A DNA stretch of 64,000 nucleotides, from NCBI GenBank assembly GCA_000531095.1, contig HG799462.1:1331832-1395831 (forward strand), read 5' to 3'. The stretch comes from Gemmata massiliana (GTDB lineage: Bacteria; Planctomycetota; Planctomycetia; Gemmatales; Gemmataceae). The position numbers and the translations under genes are program-made. Below the pieces are notes generated by a model, which had not been told where the DNA came from, ran no database searches, and was given only the letters and a program-made list of their open reading frames with translations. Shown piece after piece: positions 1 through 9,118 of the stretch; the first letter of the stretch is position 1; every line of letters begins with the position of its first letter.

Positions 1-1742
1 TTCGCGTGCCCCTCCGCGCCCTGCAACCGGTGCGCGACCAGCACGAAACAGCGGCGATCAACAACCGCGCCGTCGCCCGCGAGAACGCGCGTGGCGGCTT
101 CGGCGAAGTCCTTCGGCGAATCGTTGAGTCGGATGTTGAACGCGCCCTGATCGAGCTTCACGGCCGCGGTCTTCGGGGCGAGCGCGAGGGCGTAGAGTTT
201 CTTCGCCTCCCACGGCTTGAGCCCGAGTGCGGTGATCTGTTCCGGGAAGCAGTTCGCATCGGCCGCTTGTTTGAAGGCTTCCTTCGCGACGTTGAGCGCG
301 AGGGCATCGGCCGGTGTCGTTTCGGTCGCGTAGAGATCACACACGATCACGTCCGGTTGCCACGTGCGGATGGCCAGCACCGCGTGCCGCAGCAGCTGTT
401 CATTCGCCTTGCCGTTGTGGGCGCGGTCCCAGGTTGCGAGCAGTTCGCGCGGCGGCAGCCCGGTCGCGTGCGCGGAGAGCGGGAACGCCCACGCGCTTTC
501 GGCCGCGGACCCGCCGGCCAGCCGCATCGCGGCCCGCGCACGCAGCCCGTCACTCGCGCGCTTCGGGTCGGCCGTGGTCGGGTCCGCGTTCATCAGGCTC
601 GTCGACGCGCACAAGTAGCCGTCGGCCGCGCCGATGCCGGCCACCACGTCGAGCGGCGTGTTCTTACCGCTGGAGTGCAGGAACAGTGCCGCGGCGCGCT
701 GGCCGCCGGCCCGTTGCACCTTCCACGACTTCCCGCCGTCCACCGTGCCGATGATGCAGCCGAGGTCGCCAACGAGCCAGCCTTCCTTCTCGCTGACGAA
801 GTGCATGCCGTTCACGGGCACGCTCAGTTCGGTCTTCTGCACGTCCCAGGTTTTGCCGAGGTCCGCGCTGTGCAGCACGAACCCGCCCGGCCGCCCCGCA
901 ACCCACACGTGTGTGCCGAAGGTCGCAACGCAGCGGAAATCGCACGAGGCCAGCGCCGCGGTCGGCAGCCCGAGGTTCACGAAACCCCACTTGCGCCCGC
1001 CGTCGGTGCTCGTGAGAACCGCCCCGCCGTCGCACGCGGCGAACGCCCCGCCGTAGGCCTTCTCGCGCGTGTTGGGCGAGTACGCAACCCCGTGAATGTT
1101 GCGCCCGCCGAGCGGGTCGAGTTCGGCTTCGTGGTATTCGCCGCCCTTATTCAGTGCCGGTGTATTGACCCTTCCGATTTTGCCCCACGCGCCCACGACG
1201 ATTCCGCTGATGCCGCCGGAGAAGAACTCCGCGCCGCGTGAAGACGGTAGCCGCGGGCCTTTCACGGGTTCCCAACTGATCCCGGCGTCGTTCGTGGTGA
1301 ACATGCCGGTGGGGAACGCATCGGACCCGTCGCCGCACGCGAAGCCGTTCTTTTCGTCCAGGAAGCGAACCGCGTGCAGCCCCGGCATCACGTTGGTGCC
1401 GACCTCGGACCACCTGTTCCCGCTATCGGTGGTCTTCAGCATCACACCAATGGACCCGATGGGCGTATCGAGGCGCCCGACCGCCCAGCCGGTGGACAGG
1501 TTCACGAAGTGAATCCCGCGGAGACTGGCCCGCGTGCCGGTTTTCTGGCGCTCCCACTTGTTCCCGCCGTCCATCGTGTGCCAGATGGCGCCGTCGTCAC
1601 CGCACGCCCAGCCCTCGCTCGCGTCCACGAAGTGAACCGCGTGCAGGCCCGCGTCGTCGAACGCGACCGCCGGCTGTGCGAGCGCGGGGGCCGCGATCAC
1701 GAGCGCGGACGCCACCGCAAGAAGTAACCGGACGCGAATCAT
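1..1742 (-). CDS. YCF48-like/BNR-repeat exported protein (3' end outside window)
   Basis: Reading leftwards from ATG at 1742 the frame stays open to the window edge, so the C-terminus is missing. The N-terminus is a signal peptide (MIRVRLLLAVASALVIAAPALA). It is followed by repeated blades of the form G-x-x-W-x-C/V-G-D and T-x-D-G-G-x-x-W, for example GWACGDDGAIWHTMDGGNKW, AVRFLDEKNGFACGDG and EGWLVGDLGCIIGTVDGGKSW. This is the photosystem II assembly factor YCF48/sialidase-type beta-propeller fold, common among exported planctomycete proteins and not evidence of photosynthesis. After about residue 400 the repeats stop and a different domain follows, of unknown function. It is on the same strand as the upstream glycosyltransferase but separated by a REPIN-like element. 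Confidence 0.8.
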   Translation of the reverse strand, partial: MIRVRLLLAVASALVIAAPALAQPAVAFDDAGLHAVHFVDASEGWACGDDGAIWHTMDGGNKWERQKTGTRASLRGIHFVNLSTGWAVGRLDTPIGSIGVMLKTTDSGNRWSEVGTNVMPGLHAVRFLDEKNGFACGDGSDAFPTGMFTTNDAGISWEPVKGPRLPSSRGAEFFSGGISGIVVGAWGKIGRVNTPALNKGGEYHEAELDPLGGRNIHGVAYSPNTREKAYGGAFAACDGGAVLTSTDGGRKWGFVNLGLPTAALASCDFRCVATFGTHVWVAGRPGGFVLHSADLGKTWDVQKTELSVPVNGMHFVSEKEGWLVGDLGCIIGTVDGGKSWKVQRAGGQRAAALFLHSSGKNTPLDVVAGIGAADGYLCASTSLMNADPTTADPKRASDGLRARAAMRLAGGSAAESAWAFPLSAHATGLPPRELLATWDRAHNGKANEQLLRHAVLAIRTWQPDVIVCDLYATETTPADALALNVAKEAFKQAADANCFPEQITALGLKPWEAKKLYALALAPKTAAVKLDQGAFNIRLNDSPKDFAEAATRVLAGDGAVVDRRCFVLVAHRLQGAEGHA

Positions 1743-1849
1743 GCTCCGCTCCACTCAAGGAGTGCCTCTCTCACTGCACCGGAGGCTTTGGGGGAGCGGG
1801 GTAATAGGCGAACCGAGGAAATGACGCTAGCCGAGTTTGGTGCCCCACC

Positions 1850-1965
1850 GGTGAACCCCGCCCGCAAGGGCGGTGGGTGGCACCAAAGTGGGGTGGTCAA
1901 CTGTGTTGCGACCCGTGTGACGTCGTTGTGCACGCGACCCACCGCCCTTGCGGGCGGGGTTCACC
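1850..1965. repeat. REPIN-like inverted repeat, copy A1
   Basis: Two perfect 29-nt inverted arms (1850-1878 and 1937-1965) flank a 58-nt spacer. Each arm is itself a hairpin: CCGCCC-GCAA-GGGCGG on the left, and the complement with a TTGC loop on the right. The same 29-nt arm recurs at 15331-15359 and 15403-15431. Arms that are short hairpins in an inverted doublet are the layout of REPINs. Confidence 0.8.
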
Positions 1966-1975
1966 CCGCGCGCCA

Positions 1976-2869
1976 TTAGTCCGCGAGCCAGTAGCGGATG
2001 ATGCAGTAGAGGGCCTGGAACCCGTCCTTCATGCCGATCTTCTTGCCCTCTTCGTAGGTGCGCCCGGAGTAGCTGATCGGCACCTCGAAGATGCGCCACC
2101 GCGGCTGCCCCTTGCGCTTGCGGGCGATCTTCGCGGTCACTTCCGGCTCGAACCCGAAGCGGTCGCTCTTGAGCGTCATGCCCTGAATGATTTCCCGCTT
2201 GAAGACTTTGTAGCACGTCTCCATGTCGGTCAGGTTCAGGTTGGTACACCAGTTCGAGAGCGTGGTGAGCACCTTGTTGCCGACCGAGTGCCAGTAGTAC
2301 AGCACCCGGTGGCTCTCGCCGATAAACCGTGACCCGATCACCACATCGGCGCGCCCGTCGAGGATCGGCTGGATCAGCTTCGGGTACTCGGCGGGATCGT
2401 ACTCCCAGTCCGCGTCCTGCACGATCACCAGGTCGCCGGTGCAGTGTTTGAAGCCCTCGCGGAGCGCGGCGCCCTTGCCCATGTTCTTGGGCTGGTGGAA
2501 CACGCGCACGTTGTCGTACTGCTTCTCCAGTTGGGCGAGGATCGCGGGCGTGCCGTCCTTCGAGAAGTCGTTGACCAGGATCAGTTCCTTGGGGATCTCG
2601 ACGGCCTGTACGCGGCGCACCAGCTCCGCGAGCCAGCGCTCCTCGTTGTACACCGGGATCACCACCGAGAGCTTGAACCCGGGCGGGATCGGGTAGATCC
2701 CGATCTGCCGGCACGCATTTACGCCCAGCAACTGCTCCAGCAGCGCGACCCGCGCGTTCGGGTCGGCGGCCATGCGCTCCAGGAGCGGGGCCAGTTCCGG
2801 CGCGATCTCGGCCAGCTTCTCCGCGGGCGTCCCGGGCGCGGGGGCTTTCTGCGTCAACGCGGTCGTCAT
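1976..2869 (-). CDS. Family 2 glycosyltransferase (polyprenyl-phosphate hexose synthase-like)
   Basis: ATG at 2869 is preceded by GGAGGA at good spacing, which is why I prefer it to an upstream in-frame GTG. The 297-aa protein has a GT-A fold: VVIPVYNE at about residues 69-76, NDFSKDGT near 100, [11 protein letters not shown] near 130, and the DxD-type metal/nucleotide-sugar motif QDADWEYD (DAD at 152-154), then GSRF. The sequence resembles DPM1/GtrB-type enzymes that load a sugar onto a polyprenyl phosphate, but no C-terminal membrane segments are visible, so it is probably peripheral. The first 65 residues are an extra N-terminal helix-rich extension. It is divergent from the DegT aminotransferase, 131 bp away, suggesting a shared role in surface sugar synthesis (inference). 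Confidence 0.88.
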   Translation of the reverse strand: MTTALTQKAPAPGTPAEKLAEIAPELAPLLERMAADPNARVALLEQLLGVNACRQIGIYPIPPGFKLSVVIPVYNEERWLAELVRRVQAVEIPKELILVNDFSKDGTPAILAQLEKQYDNVRVFHQPKNMGKGAALREGFKHCTGDLVIVQDADWEYDPAEYPKLIQPILDGRADVVIGSRFIGESHRVLYYWHSVGNKVLTTLSNWCTNLNLTDMETCYKVFKREIIQGMTLKSDRFGFEPEVTAKIARKRKGQPRWRIFEVPISYSGRTYEEGKKIGMKDGFQALYCIIRYWLAD

Positions 2870-3000
2870 GTGTCCTCGTCCTCCTTGCGGCTGGGCAAGC
2901 CGGCTTGACACGCTCACCTCCAGTAACGTAGGGATAGGACGCTTTCGTCAACCCCGGATCGCGACCGAGACCGACTTTCGCGGCGCATGGAGGCGTCTCA

Positions 3001-4176
3001 GTGAAACCGACTTCTTCCGTTTCAGCCCCCGCACCGGCTCCCGTGCCCTTGTGTGATATCCAGGCCCAGTACACCGCACTGAAGACGGAAATTGACGCCG
3101 CCGTGCTGCGCGTGCTCGGCTCCGGGCAAGCCATTCTGGGACCGGAAGTAGCAGCGTTCGAGCAGGAAACGGCCCAGTTCTGCGGGGCACAGTTCGGGAT
3201 CGGGTGCGGGTCCGGGACCGACGCCCTGGTGCTCGCGCTGCGGGCGCTCGACATCGGCCCGGGCGACGAGGTGATCGTCCCGCCGTTTACCTTCTTTGCT
3301 TCTGCGAGCGCGGTCGCTCGGATCGGCGCGACCCCGGTGTTCGTGGACATAGACCCGATCACGTTCAACATCGACCCGGGCCAGATCGAGGCGAAAATCA
3401 CCTCGCGCACCCGGGCCATCATGCCCGTCCACCTGTTCGGCCAGTGCTGCGATATGGACGCCATCTGGCAGATCGCCGCGGACCGGCAGCTCTACGTGGT
3501 CGAGGACGCGGCCCAGTCGTTCGGCAGCGAGTACCGCGGGAAGCGCTGCGGGGCACTCGGGATCGTGGGGTGCATGAGCTTCTACCCCACGAAGAACCTC
3601 GGCGCGCTCGGCGACGCGGGGCTCGTGACCACCAACGACCCGGTCATCGACAAGAAGCTCCGCGCCCTCCGCGTCCACGGCTCGGAGGTGAAGTACTACC
3701 ACAAGTACATCGGCTACAACATGCGGCTCGACGCGGTCCACGCCGCGGTGCTGCGGGTGAAGCTGCCGCACGTCGCGAACTGGCTGACCGCCCGCGAGAC
3801 CGCCGCGAAGCGCTACGACGGGCTGATCGAGCGCGCGAACCTGCACGGGTTCATGCGGCGCCCCATCGCGATGCCCGACCGCCGGCACACGTACAACCAG
3901 TACGTCGTCCGCGTGCCGTCGAACCACCGCGATCCGCTCGTGAAGTACCTGAAAGAGAACGGCGTGGGCGTGGAAGTGTACTACCCGCTCAGCCTGCACC
4001 AGCAGGAGTGCTTCAAGCACCTGGGCTACCGCACCGGCGACTTCCCGACCAGCGAAGAGGCCGCCGGGGGCGTGTTCGCGCTGCCGATGTTCCCGGAAAT
4101 CACCGAAGCCCAGCAACAGCGCGTGGTCGAAGTGTGCAGCAGCTACCTGCGCCAAACCGTGCGTCGCGCGGCGTAA
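3001..4176 (+). CDS. DegT/DnrJ/EryC1/StrS PLP-dependent sugar aminotransferase
   Basis: Starts at GTG 3001 with GGAGG about 7 nt upstream. The 391-aa protein has the family's fold type I layout: G-S-G-T-D-A near residue 70, VVEDAAQSFGSEYRGK with PLP-pyridine-binding Asp169, and SFYPTKNLGALGDAG with the Schiff-base Lys198. Family enzymes transfer an amino group from glutamate to a keto sugar nucleotide, giving amino-deoxy sugars for LPS, glycans or antibiotics. The length is typical. The substrate cannot be told from sequence. The adjacent divergent glycosyltransferase fits a surface-polysaccharide role. A very strong terminator follows. Confidence 0.92.
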   Translation: MKPTSSVSAPAPAPVPLCDIQAQYTALKTEIDAAVLRVLGSGQAILGPEVAAFEQETAQFCGAQFGIGCGSGTDALVLALRALDIGPGDEVIVPPFTFFASASAVARIGATPVFVDIDPITFNIDPGQIEAKITSRTRAIMPVHLFGQCCDMDAIWQIAADRQLYVVEDAAQSFGSEYRGKRCGALGIVGCMSFYPTKNLGALGDAGLVTTNDPVIDKKLRALRVHGSEVKYYHKYIGYNMRLDAVHAAVLRVKLPHVANWLTARETAAKRYDGLIERANLHGFMRRPIAMPDRRHTYNQYVVRVPSNHRDPLVKYLKENGVGVEVYYPLSLHQQECFKHLGYRTGDFPTSEEAAGGVFALPMFPEITEAQQQRVVEVCSSYLRQTVRRAA

Positions 4177-4208
4177 CTGCCCGTTTTGGGCGAACGGCCG
4201 GTGCCGTA

Positions 4209-4281
4209 CTTAGCCGGGATGAACCGGACTCGGAATGCGCACGTGCGGGTTCCGAGTCCGGTTCATCCCGGCTAAGTTTTT
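4209..4281 (+). terminator. Very long rho-independent terminator after the aminotransferase
   Basis: A perfect 27-bp stem (4209-4235 with 4250-4276) closes a 14-nt loop and is followed by five T residues. The stem is far longer than usual for a terminator, and the same palindrome could also act as a mobile palindromic element. Confidence 0.85.
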
Positions 4282-4452
4282 CTGCATCACATCGCCGCGC
4301 AGTTTTCGCACGCCGTCTGAGTTTTCGGGTGACGTGGGTTTCATTTTTATTGCTTCCCCAGAAACGAAACGCTCGGGCCGATTGATTTGGGGCTTTGTAA
4401 GGCCGCTCACCATCCTACACTTGGACAAACGATTTCCTTTTTAGGTTATCCG

Positions 4453-5874
4453 ATGCCCACGTCGCCCTCTCCCGAAAACCCGACCCTCACTCCGCCCCCG
4501 AAAGGCTGGCGAACGGCCGCGGTTCCGGCTCCCGTTCCGGTCGCGCCCCCGGTGCAGCCACCGCCCTCCGGCGAGAGCCTCGCGATACTCGAGCGCTACA
4601 AACGCGACCTGCACAACTCACTCGTGAATTCGCTCGACTCGAACCGGCTCAGCGCGCTCCCCGCGGACCGACAGCGCGCGGAACTGTCCGCGCTGATCGC
4701 CAAAGCGATCGCGAGCGACCCGCCCCCGGTGGCCCGGGCCGACGAGCGCTTGCTGCGCGAGTTGCTCGACGAGATCCTCGGGTTCGGGCCGCTCGAAATA
4801 CTCCTGCGGGACCCGACTATCACGGACATCCTGGTGAACGGGCCGAAAGAGGTGTACGTCGAGCGCAACGGGAAATTGGCCCTGTCGGACGTGACGTTCC
4901 GCGACGACCAGCAGGTGATGCAGGTTCTCGACCGGATCGTGTCCAAGGTCGGGCGCCGCATCGACGAGAGCAGCCCGATGGTGGACGCGCGGCTCCCGGA
5001 CGGGTCGCGCGTGAACGCGGTCATCGCCCCCCTGAGCGTCAAGTTCCCCGCGATCAGCATCCGGCGGTTCGGCGGAGGCGCGAAGCACCTGGACGACCTC
5101 GTCGGGCTCCACATGCTGGCCCCGGAGATGGCCCTGTTCCTCAAGGCCGCGGTAAAGGCCCGGCTGAACATCATCGTGAGCGGCGGGACCGGGAGCGGGA
5201 AGACGACGCTCCTGAACGCGCTGTCCCGGTTCATCCCGGAAACCGAGCGGATCGTCACCATTGAGGACGCCGTCGAGCTCCAGCTCCAGCAGCGGCACGT
5301 GGTTACGCTCGAATCGCGCCCGCAGAACGTGGAGGGTAAGGGGCAGGTCACGATCCGCGATTTGGTGCGCAACGCGCTGCGGATGCGCCCGGACCGGATC
5401 GTGGTCGGCGAGTGCCGCGGCGCGGAGGCGCTCGACATGCTCCAGGCCATGAACACCGGGCACGACGGGAGCCTGACGACGCTCCACGCGAACACCCCGC
5501 GCGACGTGCTGGCCCGGTTGGAGACGATGGTCATGATGGCGGGGTTCGACCTGCCCGTGAAGGCGATCCGCCAACAGGTCGCGAGCGCGGTGAACATTAT
5601 CGTGCAGACGGCCCGGCTCCAGGGCGGCGCCCGGCGCGTCACCTCGATCACCGAGCTGACCGGCATGGAGGGCGAGACAATTACCCTTCAGGACGTCTTC
5701 CGGTACCACCAGAGCGGCGTAAATGGCGCGGGGAAGGCGTTCGGGACGTTCGAGGCCACCGGGATTCGTCCTCACGCGACAGAGCGGATTCAAACGGCCG
5801 GGGTGGTGCTCCCGCCCGACGTGTTCCAACAGCGCACGCTCGCGCCGGATGAAGCAGAAAAGGGTATGGCGTAG
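4453..5874 (+). CDS. cpaF: CpaF/TadA-type secretion ATPase of a Tad pilus or type II/IV secretion system
   Basis: I take ATG 4453 (MPTSPSPENP) as the start, since upstream in-frame codons give no plausible protein; 473 aa. A Pro-rich N-terminus leads to LLDEILGFGPLEILLRDP and TDILVNGPKEVYVERNG, typical of the CpaF N-terminal domain. The RecA-like core follows: Walker A GGTGSGKTTL near residue 244, an Asp box (TIEDAVELQ), Walker B with RPDRIVVGECRGAEAL, and the His box TGHDGSLTTLHANTPRD. Family members power assembly of Flp/Tad pili in the inner membrane. No other tad genes are adjacent; the convergent CpaE-like gene is the only partner seen here. Confidence 0.93.
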   Translation: MPTSPSPENPTLTPPPKGWRTAAVPAPVPVAPPVQPPPSGESLAILERYKRDLHNSLVNSLDSNRLSALPADRQRAELSALIAKAIASDPPPVARADERLLRELLDEILGFGPLEILLRDPTITDILVNGPKEVYVERNGKLALSDVTFRDDQQVMQVLDRIVSKVGRRIDESSPMVDARLPDGSRVNAVIAPLSVKFPAISIRRFGGGAKHLDDLVGLHMLAPEMALFLKAAVKARLNIIVSGGTGSGKTTLLNALSRFIPETERIVTIEDAVELQLQQRHVVTLESRPQNVEGKGQVTIRDLVRNALRMRPDRIVVGECRGAEALDMLQAMNTGHDGSLTTLHANTPRDVLARLETMVMMAGFDLPVKAIRQQVASAVNIIVQTARLQGGARRVTSITELTGMEGETITLQDVFRYHQSGVNGAGKAFGTFEATGIRPHATERIQTAGVVLPPDVFQQRTLAPDEAEKGMA

Positions 5875-5888
5875 GTTGGTTCGTATTA

Positions 5889-5967
5889 CACCCGCTCGTT
5901 AACGAGCGGGTGGAGTGACACACAAGAACTAAATGACCCGAGCCCACAAAATCGTGGGACTCGGCCC
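5889..5967. terminator. Two hairpins between convergent cpaF and cpaE-like genes
   Basis: A perfect 24-nt palindrome lies at 5889-5912 (CACCCGCTCGTT and its complement). A second imperfect hairpin at 5935-5967 pairs CCGAG-CCCAC with GTGGG-A-CTCGG. The position between two convergent genes suggests a bidirectional terminator. Confidence 0.6.
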
Positions 5968-5978
5968 GATCCGGTGGT

Positions 5979-7163
5979 TTACGCACCAAGGCCGAACTTC
6001 TCGCGCATCCATTTCCACATGGTCGGCCGGGTTTCTTGCAGCGGTACCCCGGTGGTGCGGAGCAGTTCGACCGCGACGTGGTGCAAATCCCGGGTCGCGT
6101 GACCGGTCGGGTGCACCGCGCCTAACGGTTTCCCCTCGTTGGCGGCGGCCCGGACCCCGCTCGCGTCCGGGTGGACCGCGTAAACACTGTTGGTTCCGAG
6201 GCGCTCCCGGATGCGGGCGAGAGTGAACTGATCGCGGCCCGGCTCGTACTCGTTGACGAGGAGCACCGGGTCGGGCAGGTTGCGCTCGCGGAGCCCTTCG
6301 ATGAGCAATTTCGCGGCCTGGACCGAGGGCACGTCCTGCCGCAGGACGAGGACCAACCGGTCGGCCTCTCTCACGATCTCGAAATATTCGGCGTCGAACG
6401 CGGCGGGCATGTCGAGCACCGCGATGCCGGCCACCTGGCGCAGGAGCCGCACGAGTTTCGCCCCGGCGCCCGCCCCGGGGCGGATCGGATCGAGCGACCG
6501 GTACGGCCCGACGAGCACCGAGAACCGGTCGTTCACGTGCGCCAGGGCGGATTGCACCGTCACGAGGTCGGGGGCACCGGGACCGGTAAGGACGTCGGCC
6601 GTTGTGAGCGGGGGCGCGAGGTTCAGGAGTCCCGAGAGCCGGCCGAGGCCCCGCGCGAACTCAGTCAGCACGCACGGTGCACCGCTCAGTGCCGGGAACT
6701 CGGCCGCGAGGTTGATGGCCGTTGTGGTCGCACCGGCCCCCTCAACCACTCCACCGACCGCGATCACGCGGCACTGGGATTTCTGGACCCCGAACTGAAC
6801 AAGAATTCGTTCTAAGGCAGCCCCGAAGTCGTCCCGGGTAAACGGGACCGGAACCAGTTGGGCGGCCCCGCGCCGGTTCACGTGGAACAGGGCCGCGGGG
6901 TCGTAGTCGCCCTCGACGAGCGCGAGAACCGGGTTCCCCGGGAACGCGGACCCGACGCGGCTCATCTGTTCGGCCTCGTCGAGCGACCCGACCCGGACCA
7001 CAAAAATGTGCCGTGCCCCGAACTGGGCGGGCGATTGCGCGAGAAGTTCGTCCGCGGACGGGTGTTCCGCCGCGATCGTTACCGCGTTTTCGACCAGCCC
7101 GGGCCGTAAATCGGGCACCGCGGCCGGGGGGCAATTCACCAGAACTGCGGGGAGCGGATACAT
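5979..7163 (-). CDS. cpaE: CpaE-like pilus assembly protein with degenerate deviant Walker A
   Basis: The 394-aa protein has an N-terminal receiver-like region (to about residue 125) and a MinD/ParA-type domain, the CpaE architecture. The P-loop at 136-149 reads GGVVEGAGATTTA: glycines and threonines are kept, but the invariant lysine expected before TT (as in KGGVGKTT) is alanine and there is no signature lysine at the start. Later elements fit the fold: VLTEFARGLGRLSGLL (A' position, D to E/F), GIAVLDMPAAFDAEY (Walker B) and VLLVNEY. It is thus probably a non-hydrolysing localisation or scaffold protein of the Tad machinery (inference). It is convergent with cpaF. Confidence 0.82.
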   Translation of the reverse strand: MYPLPAVLVNCPPAAVPDLRPGLVENAVTIAAEHPSADELLAQSPAQFGARHIFVVRVGSLDEAEQMSRVGSAFPGNPVLALVEGDYDPAALFHVNRRGAAQLVPVPFTRDDFGAALERILVQFGVQKSQCRVIAVGGVVEGAGATTTAINLAAEFPALSGAPCVLTEFARGLGRLSGLLNLAPPLTTADVLTGPGAPDLVTVQSALAHVNDRFSVLVGPYRSLDPIRPGAGAGAKLVRLLRQVAGIAVLDMPAAFDAEYFEIVREADRLVLVLRQDVPSVQAAKLLIEGLRERNLPDPVLLVNEYEPGRDQFTLARIRERLGTNSVYAVHPDASGVRAAANEGKPLGAVHPTGHATRDLHHVAVELLRTTGVPLQETRPTMWKWMREKFGLGA

Positions 7164-7348
7164 TTGCGTGATGGGTTGGGCGCCGGGGGAGAGAACTCAC
7201 TCAACCTAAGTAGTGCGCCAATTGGTACCGCACAACTCGGCAAATCGACCCCGTGCGACACTTCGCCTTGTCGTTGCCTCGCCCGCGCCGTTACTATGGG
7301 ATGTTCGCTCCTGACGGAGTTCAGGGGCACCAAAACCCGACGGTGATC

Positions 7349-9115
7349 ATGCCGCCGAAGATCGTGAAGGCACCGGCGCCTGCCGCGCCCGGTGCGCCCG
7401 CTGCGTTGACCTTCGACCCGACGAACCCGTTCATCGTGCAGTCGGACCGGTCCGTCCTGGTGGAAGTGGACAACCCGAAATACACGGAGGCGCGCGACGC
7501 GATCGCGCCCTTCGCCGAGCTGGAAAAGAGCCCGGAACACATCCACACGTACCGCATCTCGAACCTCTCGCTCTGGAACGCCGCCGCCGCGGGGTTCAGC
7601 GCCCAAGAAGTGGTCGGGGTGCTCCAGAAGTACACCAAGTTCCCGATCCCGCAGAACATCCCGACCGACATCGCGGAGACGGTCGCGCGGTATGGGCGCG
7701 TGAAGCTCGAGCGCATCGACGCCGACACGCTGAAACTGGTGTGCTCCGACAAGCCGCTGCTCGCGGAACTGGCGCGCAACAAGAAGGTGAAAGAGTACCT
7801 CGGGGAGAAGCTCGACGACACGAGCTTCGTGGTCACCCCGGCGTACCGCGGGGTGCTGAAACAGGCGCTCATTACCGTTGGGTACCCGGCCGAAGACATC
7901 GCGGGGTACACCGAGGGGGCGATGCTGCCGATCGCGCTACGCGAAACGGCCGCGAGCGGGGTACCGTTCCACGTCCGCGATTACCAGCGCGAGGCGGCGG
8001 ACGTGTTCCACGCGGGCGGCGACGTGCGCGGGGGCAGCGGGGTGATCGTGCTGCCGTGCGGCGCCGGGAAGACGGTCGTCGGCATCGTGGCCATGTCGCT
8101 GCTCCAGAAGAACACGCTCGTGCTGACCACGAGCATCACCGCGGTGAAGCAGTGGCGCCGGGAGATCATCGACAAGTCGACGCTCACCGCGGACGAGGTG
8201 AAGGAGTACACTGGCGAGACGAAGGACATCGGCCCGGTGACGGTCGCGACCTATCAGATCCTGACGTACCGACCCGACAAGACCGAGGACTTCCCGCACT
8301 TCGGGCTGTTCGAGCAGCGCGATTGGGGCCTCATCGTGTACGACGAGGTCCACCTGCTCCCGGCCCCGGTGTTCCGCGTGACGGCGCAGATCCAGGCGCG
8401 CCGGCGCCTCGGGCTGACGGCCACGCTGATCCGCGAGGACGGGCGCGAGGGCGACGTGTTCTCGCTGATCGGCCCGAAGAAGTACGACGTGCCGTGGCGC
8501 GAACTGGAAACGAAGGGGTGGATCGCGAGCGCGAGCTGTTCGGAGATCCGCGTCGCGCTGCCGACCGACGCCACCCGCATGGAGTACGCGGTCGCCGACC
8601 ACCGGGCGAAGTACCGGATCGCGAGCGAGAACGTGGCGAAGGACGAGGTCGTCGCGGAGCTACTGGAGCGCTACAAGGACCAGCGCGTGATCGTGATCGG
8701 GCAGTACCTCTCGCAACTGCACCGGCTCAGTGACCGGTTCGACCTGCCGCTCATTACGGGCAGCACCGGCAACGTGGAGCGCGAGGACCTGTACGGCAAG
8801 TTCCGCCGCGGCGAGGTCCGGCACCTGGTGCTCTCGAAGGTCGGGAACTTCGCGATCGATTTGCCGGACGCGAACGTGCTGATCCAGGTGAGCGGGACGT
8901 TCGGCTCGCGCCAGGAAGAGGCCCAGCGCCTCGGGCGCATCCTGCGCCCCAAGAGCAGCGGCGACGGGGACGCGCACTTCTTCACGCTGGTGACGCGCGA
9001 CACCCGCGAACTCGACTTCGCCCACCACCGCCAGATGTTCCTGACGGAGCAGGGCTACAGCTACGAGATCCTCGACGAGCGCGACGTGCTCCCGTCGAAG
9101 TCCGCCGCCGGGTGA
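7349..9115 (+). CDS. XPB/Ssl2-type DNA repair helicase (SF2)
   Basis: I choose ATG 7349 (MPPKIVKAP); ATG 7301 in the same frame is possible. The 588-aa protein carries an N-terminal XPB DNA-damage-recognition-like region, then SF2 motifs: I LPCGAGKT (about 234-241), Ia LTTSITAVKQW, II DEVH (about 331), III GLTAT, the XPB-diagnostic RED motif in LIREDGREGD (about 361), and VI EAQRLGRILRP (about 527). XPB opens duplex DNA in nucleotide excision repair and transcription in eukaryotes; bacterial homologues (Mycobacterium, for example) are 3'-5' helicases. Two small genes and a helicase-associated protein follow on the same strand, probably one operon. Nothing essential appears to be missing. Confidence 0.94.
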   Translation: MPPKIVKAPAPAAPGAPAALTFDPTNPFIVQSDRSVLVEVDNPKYTEARDAIAPFAELEKSPEHIHTYRISNLSLWNAAAAGFSAQEVVGVLQKYTKFPIPQNIPTDIAETVARYGRVKLERIDADTLKLVCSDKPLLAELARNKKVKEYLGEKLDDTSFVVTPAYRGVLKQALITVGYPAEDIAGYTEGAMLPIALRETAASGVPFHVRDYQREAADVFHAGGDVRGGSGVIVLPCGAGKTVVGIVAMSLLQKNTLVLTTSITAVKQWRREIIDKSTLTADEVKEYTGETKDIGPVTVATYQILTYRPDKTEDFPHFGLFEQRDWGLIVYDEVHLLPAPVFRVTAQIQARRRLGLTATLIREDGREGDVFSLIGPKKYDVPWRELETKGWIASASCSEIRVALPTDATRMEYAVADHRAKYRIASENVAKDEVVAELLERYKDQRVIVIGQYLSQLHRLSDRFDLPLITGSTGNVEREDLYGKFRRGEVRHLVLSKVGNFAIDLPDANVLIQVSGTFGSRQEEAQRLGRILRPKSSGDGDAHFFTLVTRDTRELDFAHHRQMFLTEQGYSYEILDERDVLPSKSAAG

Positions 9116-9118
9116 GTG

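Noticed and set aside
6-1241. 411-codon plus-strand frame opposite the YCF48-like gene
   Set aside because: Arg/Ala/Pro-rich shadow of the minus-strand gene, without ribosome site; typical of high-GC antisense frames.
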